Shown here piece by piece: positions 1 to 7,068 of a stretch of 11,075 bases of DNA. How positions within the stretch are numbered: the stretch's first letter is position 1; every line of letters starts with the position of its first letter. The notes beneath the pieces were generated by a model, which saw nothing but the letters and a program-made list of their open reading frames with translations, was not told where the DNA came from and ran no database searches. Made by a program: the position numbers and the translations under genes. This DNA is from Paracoccaceae bacterium (GTDB taxonomy: Bacteria; Pseudomonadota; Alphaproteobacteria; Rhodobacterales; Rhodobacteraceae), in the NCBI GenBank assembly GCA_026982255.1, contig JALSHL010000260.1, positions 1-11,075 on the forward strand, in the 5' to 3' direction.

Positions 1-1
1 C

Positions 2-430
2 ATGGCCATCGGCCCTATCGAGCCGCAATTCCTGGCGGCGATGCTGGACGGGCTGGGGATCTCGCAGGCGGAATACGGGGCGCAGAACGATCTGGCGGAA
101 TACCCGCGGCAGGTGGCGCTCCTTTCGAGTATTTTTGCAAAGAAGACGCAGGCGGAGTGGTGCGAGGTTTTCGATGGCACCGATGCCTGTGTGACCCCTG
201 TCCTGCGTTATGACGCCGTCGGCACGCACCCGCATATGCAGGCGCGCGGAGCCTTGACCCGGCATGACGGGCTGGACCACCCTGCCATAGCGCCGGTGTT
301 GGACGGGCAGGCGCCTTCTGCCGATATCCCCGCCGATGGCGGCGATACCCGCGCGGTTCTGGAAAAGGCGGGTGTGTCGAAATCCCGTATTGCCGCGCTG
401 CTGGAATCGGGTGTAATCCGGTCCACATGA
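2..430 (+). CDS. CoA-transferase family III / alpha-methylacyl-CoA racemase-like protein, 3' part only
   Basis: This is the last 142 codons of a gene that starts before the window; family members have about 350-400 residues. The family (CaiB/BaiF, including alpha-methylacyl-CoA racemase) moves CoA between carboxylic acids or epimerises 2-methylacyl-CoA thioesters in the cytoplasm. The segment opens with an AIGPIEPQF stretch, which matches the family's usual 'A-x-G-x-IEPQF' motif, and has GTDACVTPVL near residues 59-68 followed by HPHMQARG, a pattern typical of the racemase-like branch. The catalytic Asp lies in the missing N-terminal part, so racemase and transferase cannot be told apart. The Met at position 2 is probably internal. 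The stop codon overlaps the next gene's start (ATGA at 427-430), so the two are probably translationally coupled and in one operon. Family is fairly sure; substrate is unknown. Confidence 0.85.
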   Translation: MAIGPIEPQFLAAMLDGLGISQAEYGAQNDLAEYPRQVALLSSIFAKKTQAEWCEVFDGTDACVTPVLRYDAVGTHPHMQARGALTRHDGLDHPAIAPVLDGQAPSADIPADGGDTRAVLEKAGVSKSRIAALLESGVIRST

Positions 431-1575
431 GTATCGCCAAAACCCCGATTACCGTTATCGGCGCCGGTATCGCCGGTCTGGCCGTTGCCACCTCGCTGGC
501 GCAGCGCGGGGCGCGCGTCACCGTGCTGGAACAGGCTGCCGAACTGGGCGAGGTCGGTGCCGGATTGCAAATCTCCCCCAACGGTGTCGCGGTGCTGGAG
601 GCCCTGGGCCTGCGCGAACGCGCCGCCATGCTGGCCAACACCCCCGAGGCCGTCAGCCTGCGCGACATGGCCGACGGGCGCGAGGTTGCCCGCCTGCCCA
701 TGGGCGAAACCGCCGTCAAACGCTGGGGCCGCCCCTATTGGCAATTCCACCGCGCCGACCTGCTCGGCCTGCTGGCCATGGGCGCACGCGAGGCGGGGGT
801 GGAGATAAAACTCGGCCAGCGTATCGACTCGATTGCCGGTATCGCCGGTCTGGTCATTGCCGCCGACGGCGTGCGCTCCGGCGTGCGCAGCGAAATATTC
901 GGGGGCCAGCCGGCGCAATTCACCGGACAGGTCGCCTGGCGCGGCCTGATCCCCGCCGATGCCGTCCCCGGCAGGATCGCCAACGCGGCCACTGTTTATA
1001 TGGGACCGGGTCGCCATCTGGTGACCTACCCGTTGCGCGGCGGCTCCATGATCAATTTCGTCGCTGTCGAGGAACGCAAGGAATGGGTGGACGAGGGCTG
1101 GAATGTCCCCGATTCCCCCGACAACCTGCGCGCCGCCTTCGCCGGTGCCGCCCCCGATGTCACCGGCTTGCTGAAACGGGTGGAGGAGACTTTCCTCTGG
1201 GGTCTGTTCAACCATCCGCGGCTGCCGGAGTGGCACAAGGGAAAGGTCGCCCTGATCGGGGACGCCTGCCACCCGATGCTGCCGTTTCTGGCGCAAGGCG
1301 CGGTCATGGCGCTGGAGGACGCCTGGGTGCTGGCGCAGGAGCTCGACCGGCGGGGCATTGTCGAAGGGCTGGCCGAATACGAACGCCGCCGCAAACCCCG
1401 CGCCACCCGCGTGCAGAAGGCCGCCGCCACCAACGCCACCGCCTATCACCTGCGCGACCGCACCCTGCGCGGCGTGGCACATTTCGGCCTCTCGACCGTT
1501 TCGCGGTTTGCGCCCTCGGCGCTGCTGGGGAAATTCGACTGGCTTTATGGTGTGGATGTCACCAAAGGCGAATAA
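427..1575 (+). CDS. FAD-dependent monooxygenase (salicylate/3-hydroxybenzoate hydroxylase-like)
   Basis: This 382-residue cytoplasmic flavoprotein belongs to the class A monooxygenases (PHBH/UbiH fold), which use NAD(P)H and O2 to hydroxylate aromatic or similar rings. Visible motifs are GAGIAG at residues 12-17 with Glu35 at the end of the second strand (ADP binding), the DG motif DGVRSGVR at 147-154, and the GD motif GDACHPMLPFLAQGA starting at 278 (FAD ribityl binding), followed by MALEDAWVLAQEL. The start overlaps the stop of the CoA-transferase gene and has no clear ribosome-binding site, which fits translational coupling. Oddly, the stretch between the VEIKLGQRI strand and the DG motif looks about 15-30 residues shorter than usual and reads AGIAGLVIA, a near copy of the N-terminal motif. 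The substrate cannot be read from the sequence; neighbours suggest breakdown of a carboxylated or heterocyclic compound. Confidence 0.9.
   Translation: MSIAKTPITVIGAGIAGLAVATSLAQRGARVTVLEQAAELGEVGAGLQISPNGVAVLEALGLRERAAMLANTPEAVSLRDMADGREVARLPMGETAVKRWGRPYWQFHRADLLGLLAMGAREAGVEIKLGQRIDSIAGIAGLVIAADGVRSGVRSEIFGGQPAQFTGQVAWRGLIPADAVPGRIANAATVYMGPGRHLVTYPLRGGSMINFVAVEERKEWVDEGWNVPDSPDNLRAAFAGAAPDVTGLLKRVEETFLWGLFNHPRLPEWHKGKVALIGDACHPMLPFLAQGAVMALEDAWVLAQELDRRGIVEGLAEYERRRKPRATRVQKAAATNATAYHLRDRTLRGVAHFGLSTVSRFAPSALLGKFDWLYGVDVTKGE
463..861 (+). repeat. Intragenic direct repeat in the FAD monooxygenase gene (copies 463-489 and 835-861)
   Basis: Positions 463-489 and 835-861 match at 25 of 27 bases, and the first 19 (GCCGGTATCGCCGGTCTGG) are identical. 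Both copies lie in the same codon register and encode AGIAGLAVA (residues 13-21) and AGIAGLVIA (137-145). The first is the genuine dinucleotide-binding motif; the second sits directly before the DG motif, where homologues usually have a longer, unrelated beta-hairpin. Only the two ends are repeats; the DNA between them is unique coding sequence. Confidence 0.85.
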
Positions 1576-1580
1576 CTACG

Positions 1581-1608
1581 TTGACAATTTGTCGATAAAG
1601 TGTTGACG
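1581..1608 (+). promoter_or_regulatory. Possible operator/promoter element upstream of the oxoprolinase gene
   Basis: The 63-nt gap before the oxoprolinase gene contains TTGACAATTTGTCGA (1581-1595), two 7-bp arms around a central T with one mismatch (TTGACAA against TCGACAA). A third TTGAC follows at 1604-1608 within TGTTGACG. TTGACA at 1581-1586 is a perfect sigma-70 -35 hexamer, but no good -10 lies 16-18 nt downstream, so a repressor site is at least as likely. FadR-type GntR regulators often bind short palindromes of this kind, but no regulator gene is in the window. Being AT-rich between GC-rich genes, it may drive the large gene separately or be an internal operon operator. Confidence 0.4.
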
Positions 1609-1638
1609 TAATCCCCGCAACCACACACGGGGAAAATC

Positions 1639-4600
1639 ATGGGCACGAAACAGTGGGATTTCTGGATTGATCGCGGCGGCACCTTTACCGACATCGTGGC
1701 GCGTGACTCCGACGGCGTGATCCGCGCCCATAAACTGCTGTCCGAAAACCCCGAGGCCTACGCCGACGCCGCCATTCAGGGTATCCGCGACCTGATGGGG
1801 CTGGAAGCCGGCGCGCCGATCCCCTCGGACCGGATTGCCGCCGTCAAGATGGGCACCACGGTTGCTACCAACGCCCTGCTGGAACGCAAGGGCGACGCCA
1901 CGCTTCTGGTTACCACCCGCGGTTTCCGCGACGCGCTGGAAATCGGCTATCAGGACCGCCCCGATATTTTCGCGCGCGAGATTATCAAGCCCGAACTCCT
2001 CTATTCCGACGTAATCGAGGTGGCCGAGCGCCTGCGCGCCGACGGCACGGTGGAGGCCGCGCCCGATCCCGACCGGGTGCGCGCCGATTTGCAGGCCGCC
2101 TATGATTCCGGCATCCGCGCTGTGGCCATCGTTTTCATGCACGCCTATGCCTATCCGCAGCACGAACAGTTGGTCGCCGACATCGCCCGCGAGATCGGCT
2201 TCACACAGGTTTCCGCCAGCCACGCGGTGTCGCCCCTGATGAAACTCGTCGGACGGGGCGACACCACGGTGGTGGACGCCTACCTCTCGCCCATCCTGCG
2301 CCGCTATGTGGAACAGGTGGCGGCGGAACTGGGGGAGGGCGTGCGCCTGATGTTCATGATGTCCTCGGGCGGGCTGACGGCGGCGGAACTGTTCCAGGGC
2401 AAGGACGCGATCCTTTCCGGTCCGGCGGGCGGCGTGGTCGGCGCGGTGCAGACCTCGGCCCTTGCGGGATTCGAACAGATTATCGGCTTCGACATGGGCG
2501 GCACCTCGACCGACGTCTGCCACTACGACGGCGCCTTCGAGCGCGCCTTTGAAACCGAGGTCGCCGGTGTGCGCATGCGCGCCCCGATGATGCGTATCCA
2601 TACAGTGGCGGCGGGGGGCGGATCGATCCTCTCCTACGACGGCCAGCGGTTCCGCGTCGGCCCCGAAAGTGCCGGTGCCAACCCCGGCCCGAAATGCTAC
2701 CGTCGCGGCGGGCCGCTGGCGGTCACCGACGCCAACGTCATGCTGGGCAAGTTGCGGGCCGAGAATTTCCCGAAAATCTTCGGTCCCGACCAGAACCGGC
2801 CGCTGGATGTGGAGGCCGTGCAGGCCGCCTTTGCGGATCTCGCCGCCGAGATCGGGGACGGCCGCACGCCGGAACAGGTGGCCGAGGGCTTCCTGTCTAT
2901 CGCTGTGGAAAACATGGCCAACGCCATCAAGAAAATCTCGGTCCAGCGCGGTTATGACGTGTCGGGCTATGCGCTCACCTGTTTCGGCGGGGCGGGCGGG
3001 CAGCACGCCTGCGCCGTGGCTGATGCGCTGGGCATGGAAACCGTGATCGTGCATCCGCACTCCGGTATCCTGTCCGCCTACGGTATGGGGCTGGCCGACA
3101 TCCGCGCCAACCGCACCCGCGCGGTGGTGGAGCCGCTGGGGCAGGCCGACACCGCCCCCCTGATCGCGGCCCTGAGCGCCGAAACCGAGGCCGAACTGGC
3201 CGGGCAGGGCGTCCCCGCCGACGACATCGAAACCCACCCGCGCCTGCACCTGCGCTATGACGGCACCGACACGCCGATCGCCGTCGATCTGGCCGACGAG
3301 GCCACCATGCGCGCCGCGTTTGAAACCGCACACAAGAAACAGTTCGGTTTCGTTTTCGAGGGCAAACAGATCATCATCGAGGCCGCCGAGGTCGAATCCG
3401 TCGGCGGCGGTGCCAGCATCGACGAACCGGCGCTGCCCGAGGTCGAAACCGAAGTCCCCCCGACCGAGACCGCCCGTGTCTTTTCCGGCGGCACATGGCA
3501 CGACGCCGGCGTGTTCCGCAACCGCGATACCTTCCGCCCCGGCCAGAAGTTCACCGGCCCCGCCCTGATTGTCGAGCCGCACCAGACCGTGGTCATCGAA
3601 CCGGGCTGGCAGGCCCGCGTCAACGCCCACAACCATATCATCCTGCGCCGCATCACCGCGCTGGAGCGCCAGCACGCCGTAGGGACCGAGGCCGATCCGG
3701 TGATGCTGGAGGTCTTCAACAACCTGTTCATGTCGATTGCCGAACAGATGGGCGTCACCTTGCAGAACACCGCCTATTCGGTGAACATCAAGGAACGGGT
3801 CGATTTTTCCTGCGCCGTGTTCGCCGCCGATGCCTCGCTGGTGGCCAACGCGCCGCATATGCCGGTGCATCTGGGGTCTATGGACCGCTCGGTCGAGGCG
3901 ATCATCGCCCAGAATGCCGGCAGGATGCGCCCCGGCGATGTCTTTGCCCTGAACGCCCCCTACAATGGTGGCACCCATCTGCCCGACATCACCGTGGTGA
4001 CGCCCGTATTCGACGACGCGGGCGAGAATATCCTGTTCTATGTGGCCTCGCGCGGGCACCATGCCGATGTCGGCGGCTCCGCTCCCGGCTCCATGACGCC
4101 GCTGGCCACCAATGTGGACGAGGAAGGCGTGCTGTTCGACAACTTCCTGCTGGTGGACCGCGGCGAATTCCGCGAGGACGCCCTGCGCGAACTGTTGACC
4201 AACCACAAATACCCCTGTCGCAACCCCTACCAGAATATCGCCGACCTCAAGGCGCAGATCGCCGCCAACGCCAAGGGCATCGCCGAGTTGCGCAAGATGG
4301 TCCGGCAATTCGGCCTGCCGGTGGTCAACGCCTATATGCAGCACGTCCAGAATAACGCCGAGGAAAACGTCCGCCGTGTGATCGAGGTGCTGAAGGATTC
4401 CGAATGGGAAACGCACACCGATCAGGGCGCGGTGATCAGGGTAAAGATCACCGTGGACAAGGCCGCGCGTTCCGCAACGGTCGATTTCACCGGCACCAGT
4501 CCGCAACAGGACAGCAACTTCAACGCGCCCGAGCCGGTGGCACGGGCCGCCGTTCTGTATGCTTTCCGCCTGATGGTGGACGGCAACATCCCGATGAACG

Positions 4601-5220
4601 CCGGTTGTCTGAAACCGATCGACATCATCATCCCCGAGGATTGCATGCTGCGCCCGAAATATCCGGCCGCCGTGGTTGCCGGCAATGTGGAGACCTCGCA
4701 GCACGTCACCAATACCCTGCTGGCGGCGCTCGGCGCCATGGCCAACTCGCAGGGCACCATGAACAACCTGACGTTCGGCAACGACGAATACCAGTATTAC
4801 GAAACCATCTGTTCCGGCTCGCCTGCCGGTCCCGGTTTCAACGGCACGGACGCGGTGCAGGTGCATATGACCAACTCGCGTCTGACCGATCCCGAAATAC
4901 TGGAGTTCCGCTATCCCGTGTTGCTGGAGGATTTCCACATCCGCCGCGGCACCGGCGGCACCGGAAAATGGCACGCCGGTTCCGGCACACGCCGCACGCT
5001 GCGGTTCCTCGAACCGATGGATTGCGCCATCCTGTCCTCGCACCGCACCCTGCCGCCGAAGGGGCTGGAGGGCGGCGGTGACGGATCTGTCGGCCTGACT
5101 CAGGTGCGCCGCAACGACGGCAGGCTGGAAACCCTGAAGGGCTGCGACCAGACGGTGTTGCAGGCGGGCGAGGCGGTGATTGTCCAGACCCCGACCGCGG
5201 GAGGCTACGGCCGGACATAG
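1639..5220 (+). CDS. Fused hydantoinase A/B (5-oxoprolinase-type, ATP-dependent amidohydrolase)
   Basis: This 1193-residue cytoplasmic protein joins the HyuA and HyuB subunits in one chain, as in ATP-dependent 5-oxoprolinase (5-oxoproline + ATP + 2 H2O to glutamate + ADP + Pi). The N-terminal actin-like ATPase part has WIDRGGTFTDIV at residues 6-17, DMGGTSTD at 285-292, a GGGSI phosphate loop near 325 and GAGGQHA near 451-457. The HyuB part starts near 685 with VMLEVFNNLFMSIAEQMG and has HMPVHLGSM from 740, PYNGGTHLPD at 774-783, RGHHADVGG at 805-813 and GNVETSQHVTNT near 1015. Length is close to known bacterial 5-oxoprolinases. A ribosome-binding GGGGAA lies 4 nt before the ATG. Lying behind a CoA-transferase and a flavin monooxygenase, it may act on another cyclic amide or hydantoin, since the family includes N-methylhydantoinases and related carboxylases. 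Domain call sure, substrate unsure. Confidence 0.92.
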   Translation: MGTKQWDFWIDRGGTFTDIVARDSDGVIRAHKLLSENPEAYADAAIQGIRDLMGLEAGAPIPSDRIAAVKMGTTVATNALLERKGDATLLVTTRGFRDALEIGYQDRPDIFAREIIKPELLYSDVIEVAERLRADGTVEAAPDPDRVRADLQAAYDSGIRAVAIVFMHAYAYPQHEQLVADIAREIGFTQVSASHAVSPLMKLVGRGDTTVVDAYLSPILRRYVEQVAAELGEGVRLMFMMSSGGLTAAELFQGKDAILSGPAGGVVGAVQTSALAGFEQIIGFDMGGTSTDVCHYDGAFERAFETEVAGVRMRAPMMRIHTVAAGGGSILSYDGQRFRVGPESAGANPGPKCYRRGGPLAVTDANVMLGKLRAENFPKIFGPDQNRPLDVEAVQAAFADLAAEIGDGRTPEQVAEGFLSIAVENMANAIKKISVQRGYDVSGYALTCFGGAGGQHACAVADALGMETVIVHPHSGILSAYGMGLADIRANRTRAVVEPLGQADTAPLIAALSAETEAELAGQGVPADDIETHPRLHLRYDGTDTPIAVDLADEATMRAAFETAHKKQFGFVFEGKQIIIEAAEVESVGGGASIDEPALPEVETEVPPTETARVFSGGTWHDAGVFRNRDTFRPGQKFTGPALIVEPHQTVVIEPGWQARVNAHNHIILRRITALERQHAVGTEADPVMLEVFNNLFMSIAEQMGVTLQNTAYSVNIKERVDFSCAVFAADASLVANAPHMPVHLGSMDRSVEAIIAQNAGRMRPGDVFALNAPYNGGTHLPDITVVTPVFDDAGENILFYVASRGHHADVGGSAPGSMTPLATNVDEEGVLFDNFLLVDRGEFREDALRELLTNHKYPCRNPYQNIADLKAQIAANAKGIAELRKMVRQFGLPVVNAYMQHVQNNAEENVRRVIEVLKDSEWETHTDQGAVIRVKITVDKAARSATVDFTGTSPQQDSNFNAPEPVARAAVLYAFRLMVDGNIPMNAGCLKPIDIIIPEDCMLRPKYPAAVVAGNVETSQHVTNTLLAALGAMANSQGTMNNLTFGNDEYQYYETICSGSPAGPGFNGTDAVQVHMTNSRLTDPEILEFRYPVLLEDFHIRRGTGGTGKWHAGSGTRRTLRFLEPMDCAILSSHRTLPPKGLEGGGDGSVGLTQVRRNDGRLETLKGCDQTVLQAGEAVIVQTPTAGGYGRT

Positions 5221-5294
5221 CCCGCACAAACCCTGCGCATATTTGATTTTTCGCAAGGCCTAATATAGCGTTGCCCTGCCAATGTGCACCAAAC

Positions 5295-5300
5295 AGGGAG
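5295..5300 (+). promoter_or_regulatory. Ribosome-binding site deciding the DUF2147-like start
   Basis: AGGGAG ends 6 nt before the ATG at 5307. It selects this start over the upstream in-frame TTG at 5271, which would add 12 residues in front of an otherwise clean signal peptide. Confidence 0.7.
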
Positions 5301-5306
5301 ATAATA

Positions 5307-5666
5307 ATGAACTTCACCAGAATTCTGGCGCTGTCTTTTGCGCTTCTGTCCACGACAATCGCACCGGCATTTGCCAGCGTAAAGGACGCCCCGCAGTCCT
5401 ATCTGCGCAAGGACACACAGGAAATTGTTGTTTTCGTCAATGACGGAAAACTCTATTGCCGCCGTATTGCCGACAATTTCGAGCTGTGCCACGGCATGGA
5501 GGAGCAGCCGGACGGCAGCTGGACCGGCGACAAGATGAAACATCCGGACATGCCGGGTTTCATGACCTTCAACGGCACAGTCACCTTCCGCGAAGGCGAA
5601 CTGACCATCAAGGGCTGCGCTGTCGGGAATTCCATGTGCGATTCCGAAGTCTGGATTCGCCAGTAA
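5307..5666 (+). CDS. Secreted DUF2147-like small protein
   Basis: This 119-residue protein begins with a signal peptide: MNFTR, a hydrophobic run, then APAFA with likely cleavage after Ala23. The mature part resembles the DUF2147 domain, whose members are small periplasmic beta-rich proteins of unclear role. Supporting features are the DGSWTGDKM stretch (69-77), the FNGTVTFREGELTIKGCAVG strand pair (88-107) and the terminal MCDSEVWIR (110-118), which matches the family's 'GC...C...W.R' ending. Cysteines at 51, 61, 104 and 111 could form two disulfides in the periplasm. It is monocistronic, 86 nt after the oxoprolinase stop, and faces the Flp-like gene tail-to-tail across a short hairpin. The similarity is clear only in the C-terminal half; the N-terminal half is more divergent. 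Confidence 0.75.
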   Translation: MNFTRILALSFALLSTTIAPAFASVKDAPQSYLRKDTQEIVVFVNDGKLYCRRIADNFELCHGMEEQPDGSWTGDKMKHPDMPGFMTFNGTVTFREGELTIKGCAVGNSMCDSEVWIRQ

Positions 5667-5677
5667 CCAAAGGTTTT

Positions 5678-5698
5678 CGCGGGGGCTTTGCCCTCGCG
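5678..5698. terminator. Shared hairpin between convergent genes (weak bidirectional terminator)
   Basis: CGCGGGGGC, a TTT loop and GCCCTCGCG form a 9-bp stem with one G-U pair in the 41-nt gap between the DUF2147-like stop and the Flp-like stop. A second small hairpin, CCAGT-CTTT-ACTGG, lies at 5700-5713. Neither strand shows a proper T-run after the stem, so this may be a barrier or RNA-stabilising end rather than a full intrinsic terminator. Confidence 0.45.
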
Positions 5699-5706
5699 AC
5701 CAGTCT

Positions 5707-5940
5707 TTACTGGCCGCTGGCGATAGTCGCCGCAAGATTTGCCGAGTCGGAAAGGGAATCACTTATTCCCGTGTTGATGTTGGCCGTGCCGGAATTGACC
5801 CCTCCGTAAATTACCAGCACAAGCGCCATGGCGATTCCGACAATCGCACTCGTTAGCACAACAAAATCAACAGTTACCGCGCCATTTTCATCATTCAGGA
5901 AGGCTTTATATTTACCGGACCACATTACCGACTCTTTCAT
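5707..5940 (-). CDS. Small Flp-pilin-like single-span membrane protein
   Basis: The gene encodes about 77 residues with a short basic N-terminus, FLNDENGAVTVDF at 14-26, one hydrophobic segment at about 26-48 and a polar Ser/Asn/Thr-rich tail. The arrangement 'DExG-AVTVD + hydrophobic helix' is that of Flp/Fap type IVb pilins, where prepilin peptidase cuts after the Gly (here Gly20) and Glu at +5 guides assembly; here +5 is Asp25. No tad/cpa pilus genes are in the window, so it is an orphan. Start choice is uncertain: a GTG at 5961 has no ribosome-binding site, ATG 5940 has only a weak one, and ATG 5925 (72 residues) is preceded by AAAGAG. It could instead be a small inner-membrane protein unrelated to pili. 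Confidence 0.65.
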   Translation of the reverse strand: MKESVMWSGKYKAFLNDENGAVTVDFVVLTSAIVGIAMALVLVIYGGVNSGTANINTGISDSLSDSANLAATIASGQ

Positions 5941-6020
5941 TCTACTACGGGTTTCAGGCACGATTTAAACAAGGACAGTTATAATATCGTTTACAACCTA
6001 AGGCAGGAATCGGGCGAAAA

Positions 6021-6050
6021 TTGGGCAACCTGTCTGCGAAGCGGCATTAT
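6021..6050 (+). promoter_or_regulatory. Possible sigma-70 promoter for the DUF302 gene
   Basis: TTGGGC (6021-6026) and CATTAT (6045-6050) are separated by 18 nt and lie about 65 nt before the DUF302 start. Matches to consensus are only 3/6 and 4/6, so the call rests mainly on spacing and on this being the only candidate in the gap. Confidence 0.3.
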
Positions 6051-6102
6051 TGCCATTGCATGCCGGTGTTTTCCCCTTATCTATCTACCAACCCAACAAA
6101 CA

Positions 6103-6108
6103 AGGAGA
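6103..6108 (+). promoter_or_regulatory. Ribosome-binding site deciding the DUF302 start
   Basis: AGGAGA lies 7 nt before ATG 6116. This favours the 133-residue product over a longer frame that opens at 6050 and would add 22 residues unlike the family. Confidence 0.75.
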
Positions 6109-6115
6109 CACCGCG

Positions 6116-6517
6116 ATGTCCGACACTTTCTTCATCGAAAAAACCCTTTCTGGCACCCCTGACGAGGTGATCGGGAAAGTCACCGAAGCCCTCGGCGCGC
6201 AGGGGTTCGGCATCCTGACCCGTGTCGATGTCGACAAAACCCTGAAGAAAAAAATCGACGTGGATTTCCGCCCCTATGTGATTCTGGGCGCCTGCAACCC
6301 CGGCCTTGCGCATCAGGCGCTGAACGCCCGCGCCGATGTCGGCCTGATGCTGCCCTGCAACGTCACGGTGGAGCAGTCCGGCGACAACGAATGCACCGTG
6401 CGCTTCCTCGACCCGATTGCCATGATGACCTTTCAGGACCTCGGCACCAACGACGACCTCAAGGCCATCGGCGCACAGGCGGCCGAGAAAATCTCGGCAG
6501 CCGCCGCCGCGCTATAA
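6116..6517 (+). CDS. DUF302 family protein
   Basis: This 133-residue soluble protein matches DUF302 along most of its length. It has the EVIGKVTEALGAQGFGILTRVDV opening helix and strand (17-39), the ILGACNPGLAHQAL block (56-69), the GLMLPCNVTV block (76-85) and the FLDP strand near residue 100. DUF302 proteins form a small beta-alpha-beta fold; the two conserved cysteines (Cys60 in GACNP and Cys81 in LPCN) are typical, but the biochemical role is not established and binding of a ligand or metal is only a guess. No signal peptide or membrane segment is seen, so it is probably cytoplasmic. An alanine-rich tail follows. The last 6 nt overlap the convergent DUF1489 gene, so transcription of either must run into the other. 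Confidence 0.9.
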   Translation: MSDTFFIEKTLSGTPDEVIGKVTEALGAQGFGILTRVDVDKTLKKKIDVDFRPYVILGACNPGLAHQALNARADVGLMLPCNVTVEQSGDNECTVRFLDPIAMMTFQDLGTNDDLKAIGAQAAEKISAAAAAL

Positions 6518-6955
6518 CACCCCGAGGGTTGCCAGCTCCGCCTGAAGTGCGCTCGGCAATTCCTCCTGACCAACGCTGAACAGGCCGGTGTCCTTCGGGG
6601 CGTCGGCCTTTTTCAGATAGCGCCAGCCCTGAAAGGGACGTTTCCTGAAGGCCTCGGTCAGCACGATCTGCGGGTCCAGCACGATACCGCAACGCCGGAT
6701 CCCGTCCTCGCCGATCACCTCGTCGAGCCGCAGGATTGCTTGCCGCGCCAGCATATGCCCCTTGATCACCCAGTAAAGCGACCCGCCGTCCAGCAGCTCC
6801 GCCGCCCGTTTCGGCCACATCCGCGTCACATGGCGCTGCATCTCCGGCAACCCTTCGGCCCGCTGCCCCTCGGCCCGCCGCCGCTGGAAATCCGCCAGAT
6901 GGCCAACCGACTCCACGCCGACGCACAGCTTCACAAGATGTAGTTCCCCGCTCAT
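6512..6955 (-). CDS. DUF1489 family protein
   Basis: The 147-residue product carries the hallmarks of DUF1489, a family I know mainly from alphaproteobacteria and whose function is unknown. These are LHLVKLCVG at the N-terminus (5-13), RHVTRMWPKR (41-50), GGSLYWVIKG (57-66), GIRRCGIVLDP (85-95) and PFQGWRYL (107-114). The family begins right at the LHLIKLCVG motif, which supports the start at 6955 although no Shine-Dalgarno precedes it; a -10-like TATGCC ends only 6 nt upstream, so the mRNA may be leaderless. It is cytoplasmic, with no signal or membrane segment. The many conserved Trp, Arg and Cys residues suggest a binding or enzymatic role, but I can name none. It overlaps the DUF302 gene tail-to-tail by 6 nt. 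Confidence 0.92.
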   Translation of the reverse strand: MSGELHLVKLCVGVESVGHLADFQRRRAEGQRAEGLPEMQRHVTRMWPKRAAELLDGGSLYWVIKGHMLARQAILRLDEVIGEDGIRRCGIVLDPQIVLTEAFRKRPFQGWRYLKKADAPKDTGLFSVGQEELPSALQAELATLGVL

Positions 6956-6959
6956 GCTA

Positions 6960-6990
6960 TTGGCATAGAGCAGTTGTTGCCAAGGGTGAA
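6960..6990 (-). promoter_or_regulatory. Possible promoter with inverted repeat for the DUF1489 gene
   Basis: On the minus strand, TTCACC (6985-6990), a 17-nt spacer and TATGCC (6962-6967) resemble a weak sigma-70 promoter whose start point would fall at or next to the ATG at 6955. The same DNA carries TTGGCA (6960-6965) and TGCCAA (6978-6983), a perfect 6-bp inverted repeat with 12 nt between the arms that covers the -10. Confidence 0.35.
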
Positions 6991-7024
6991 GCGAGAAAAC
7001 AGAAATTGTCTGTCTACCAAAGAA

Positions 7025-7047
7025 AAAGGGGACCAGAGGCCCCCTTT
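7025..7047 (-). terminator. Intrinsic terminator of the outer-membrane protein gene
   Basis: Reading the minus strand, AAAGGGG and CCCCTTT pair perfectly, with two more G-C pairs inside after one mismatch and a 3-nt loop; the stem runs straight into a T-rich TTTTTCTTTGG. It lies 22 nt past the stop codon at 7069. This is the clearest rho-independent terminator in the window. Confidence 0.8.
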
Positions 7048-7068
7048 GGTTGTCCTGATGCAGCGTTC

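Noticed and set aside
208..1482. A 424-codon minus-strand frame opposite the FAD monooxygenase
   Set aside because: Also in the mirror register of the real gene, with low-complexity Gly/Ala/His content.
1576..5256. A 1226-codon open frame on the minus strand opposite the oxoprolinase gene
   Set aside because: Its codons are the exact reverse complements of the sense codons; stops would need TTA, CTA or TCA sense codons, which GC-rich codon use avoids. The translation is His/Gly/Asp-rich without domain motifs.
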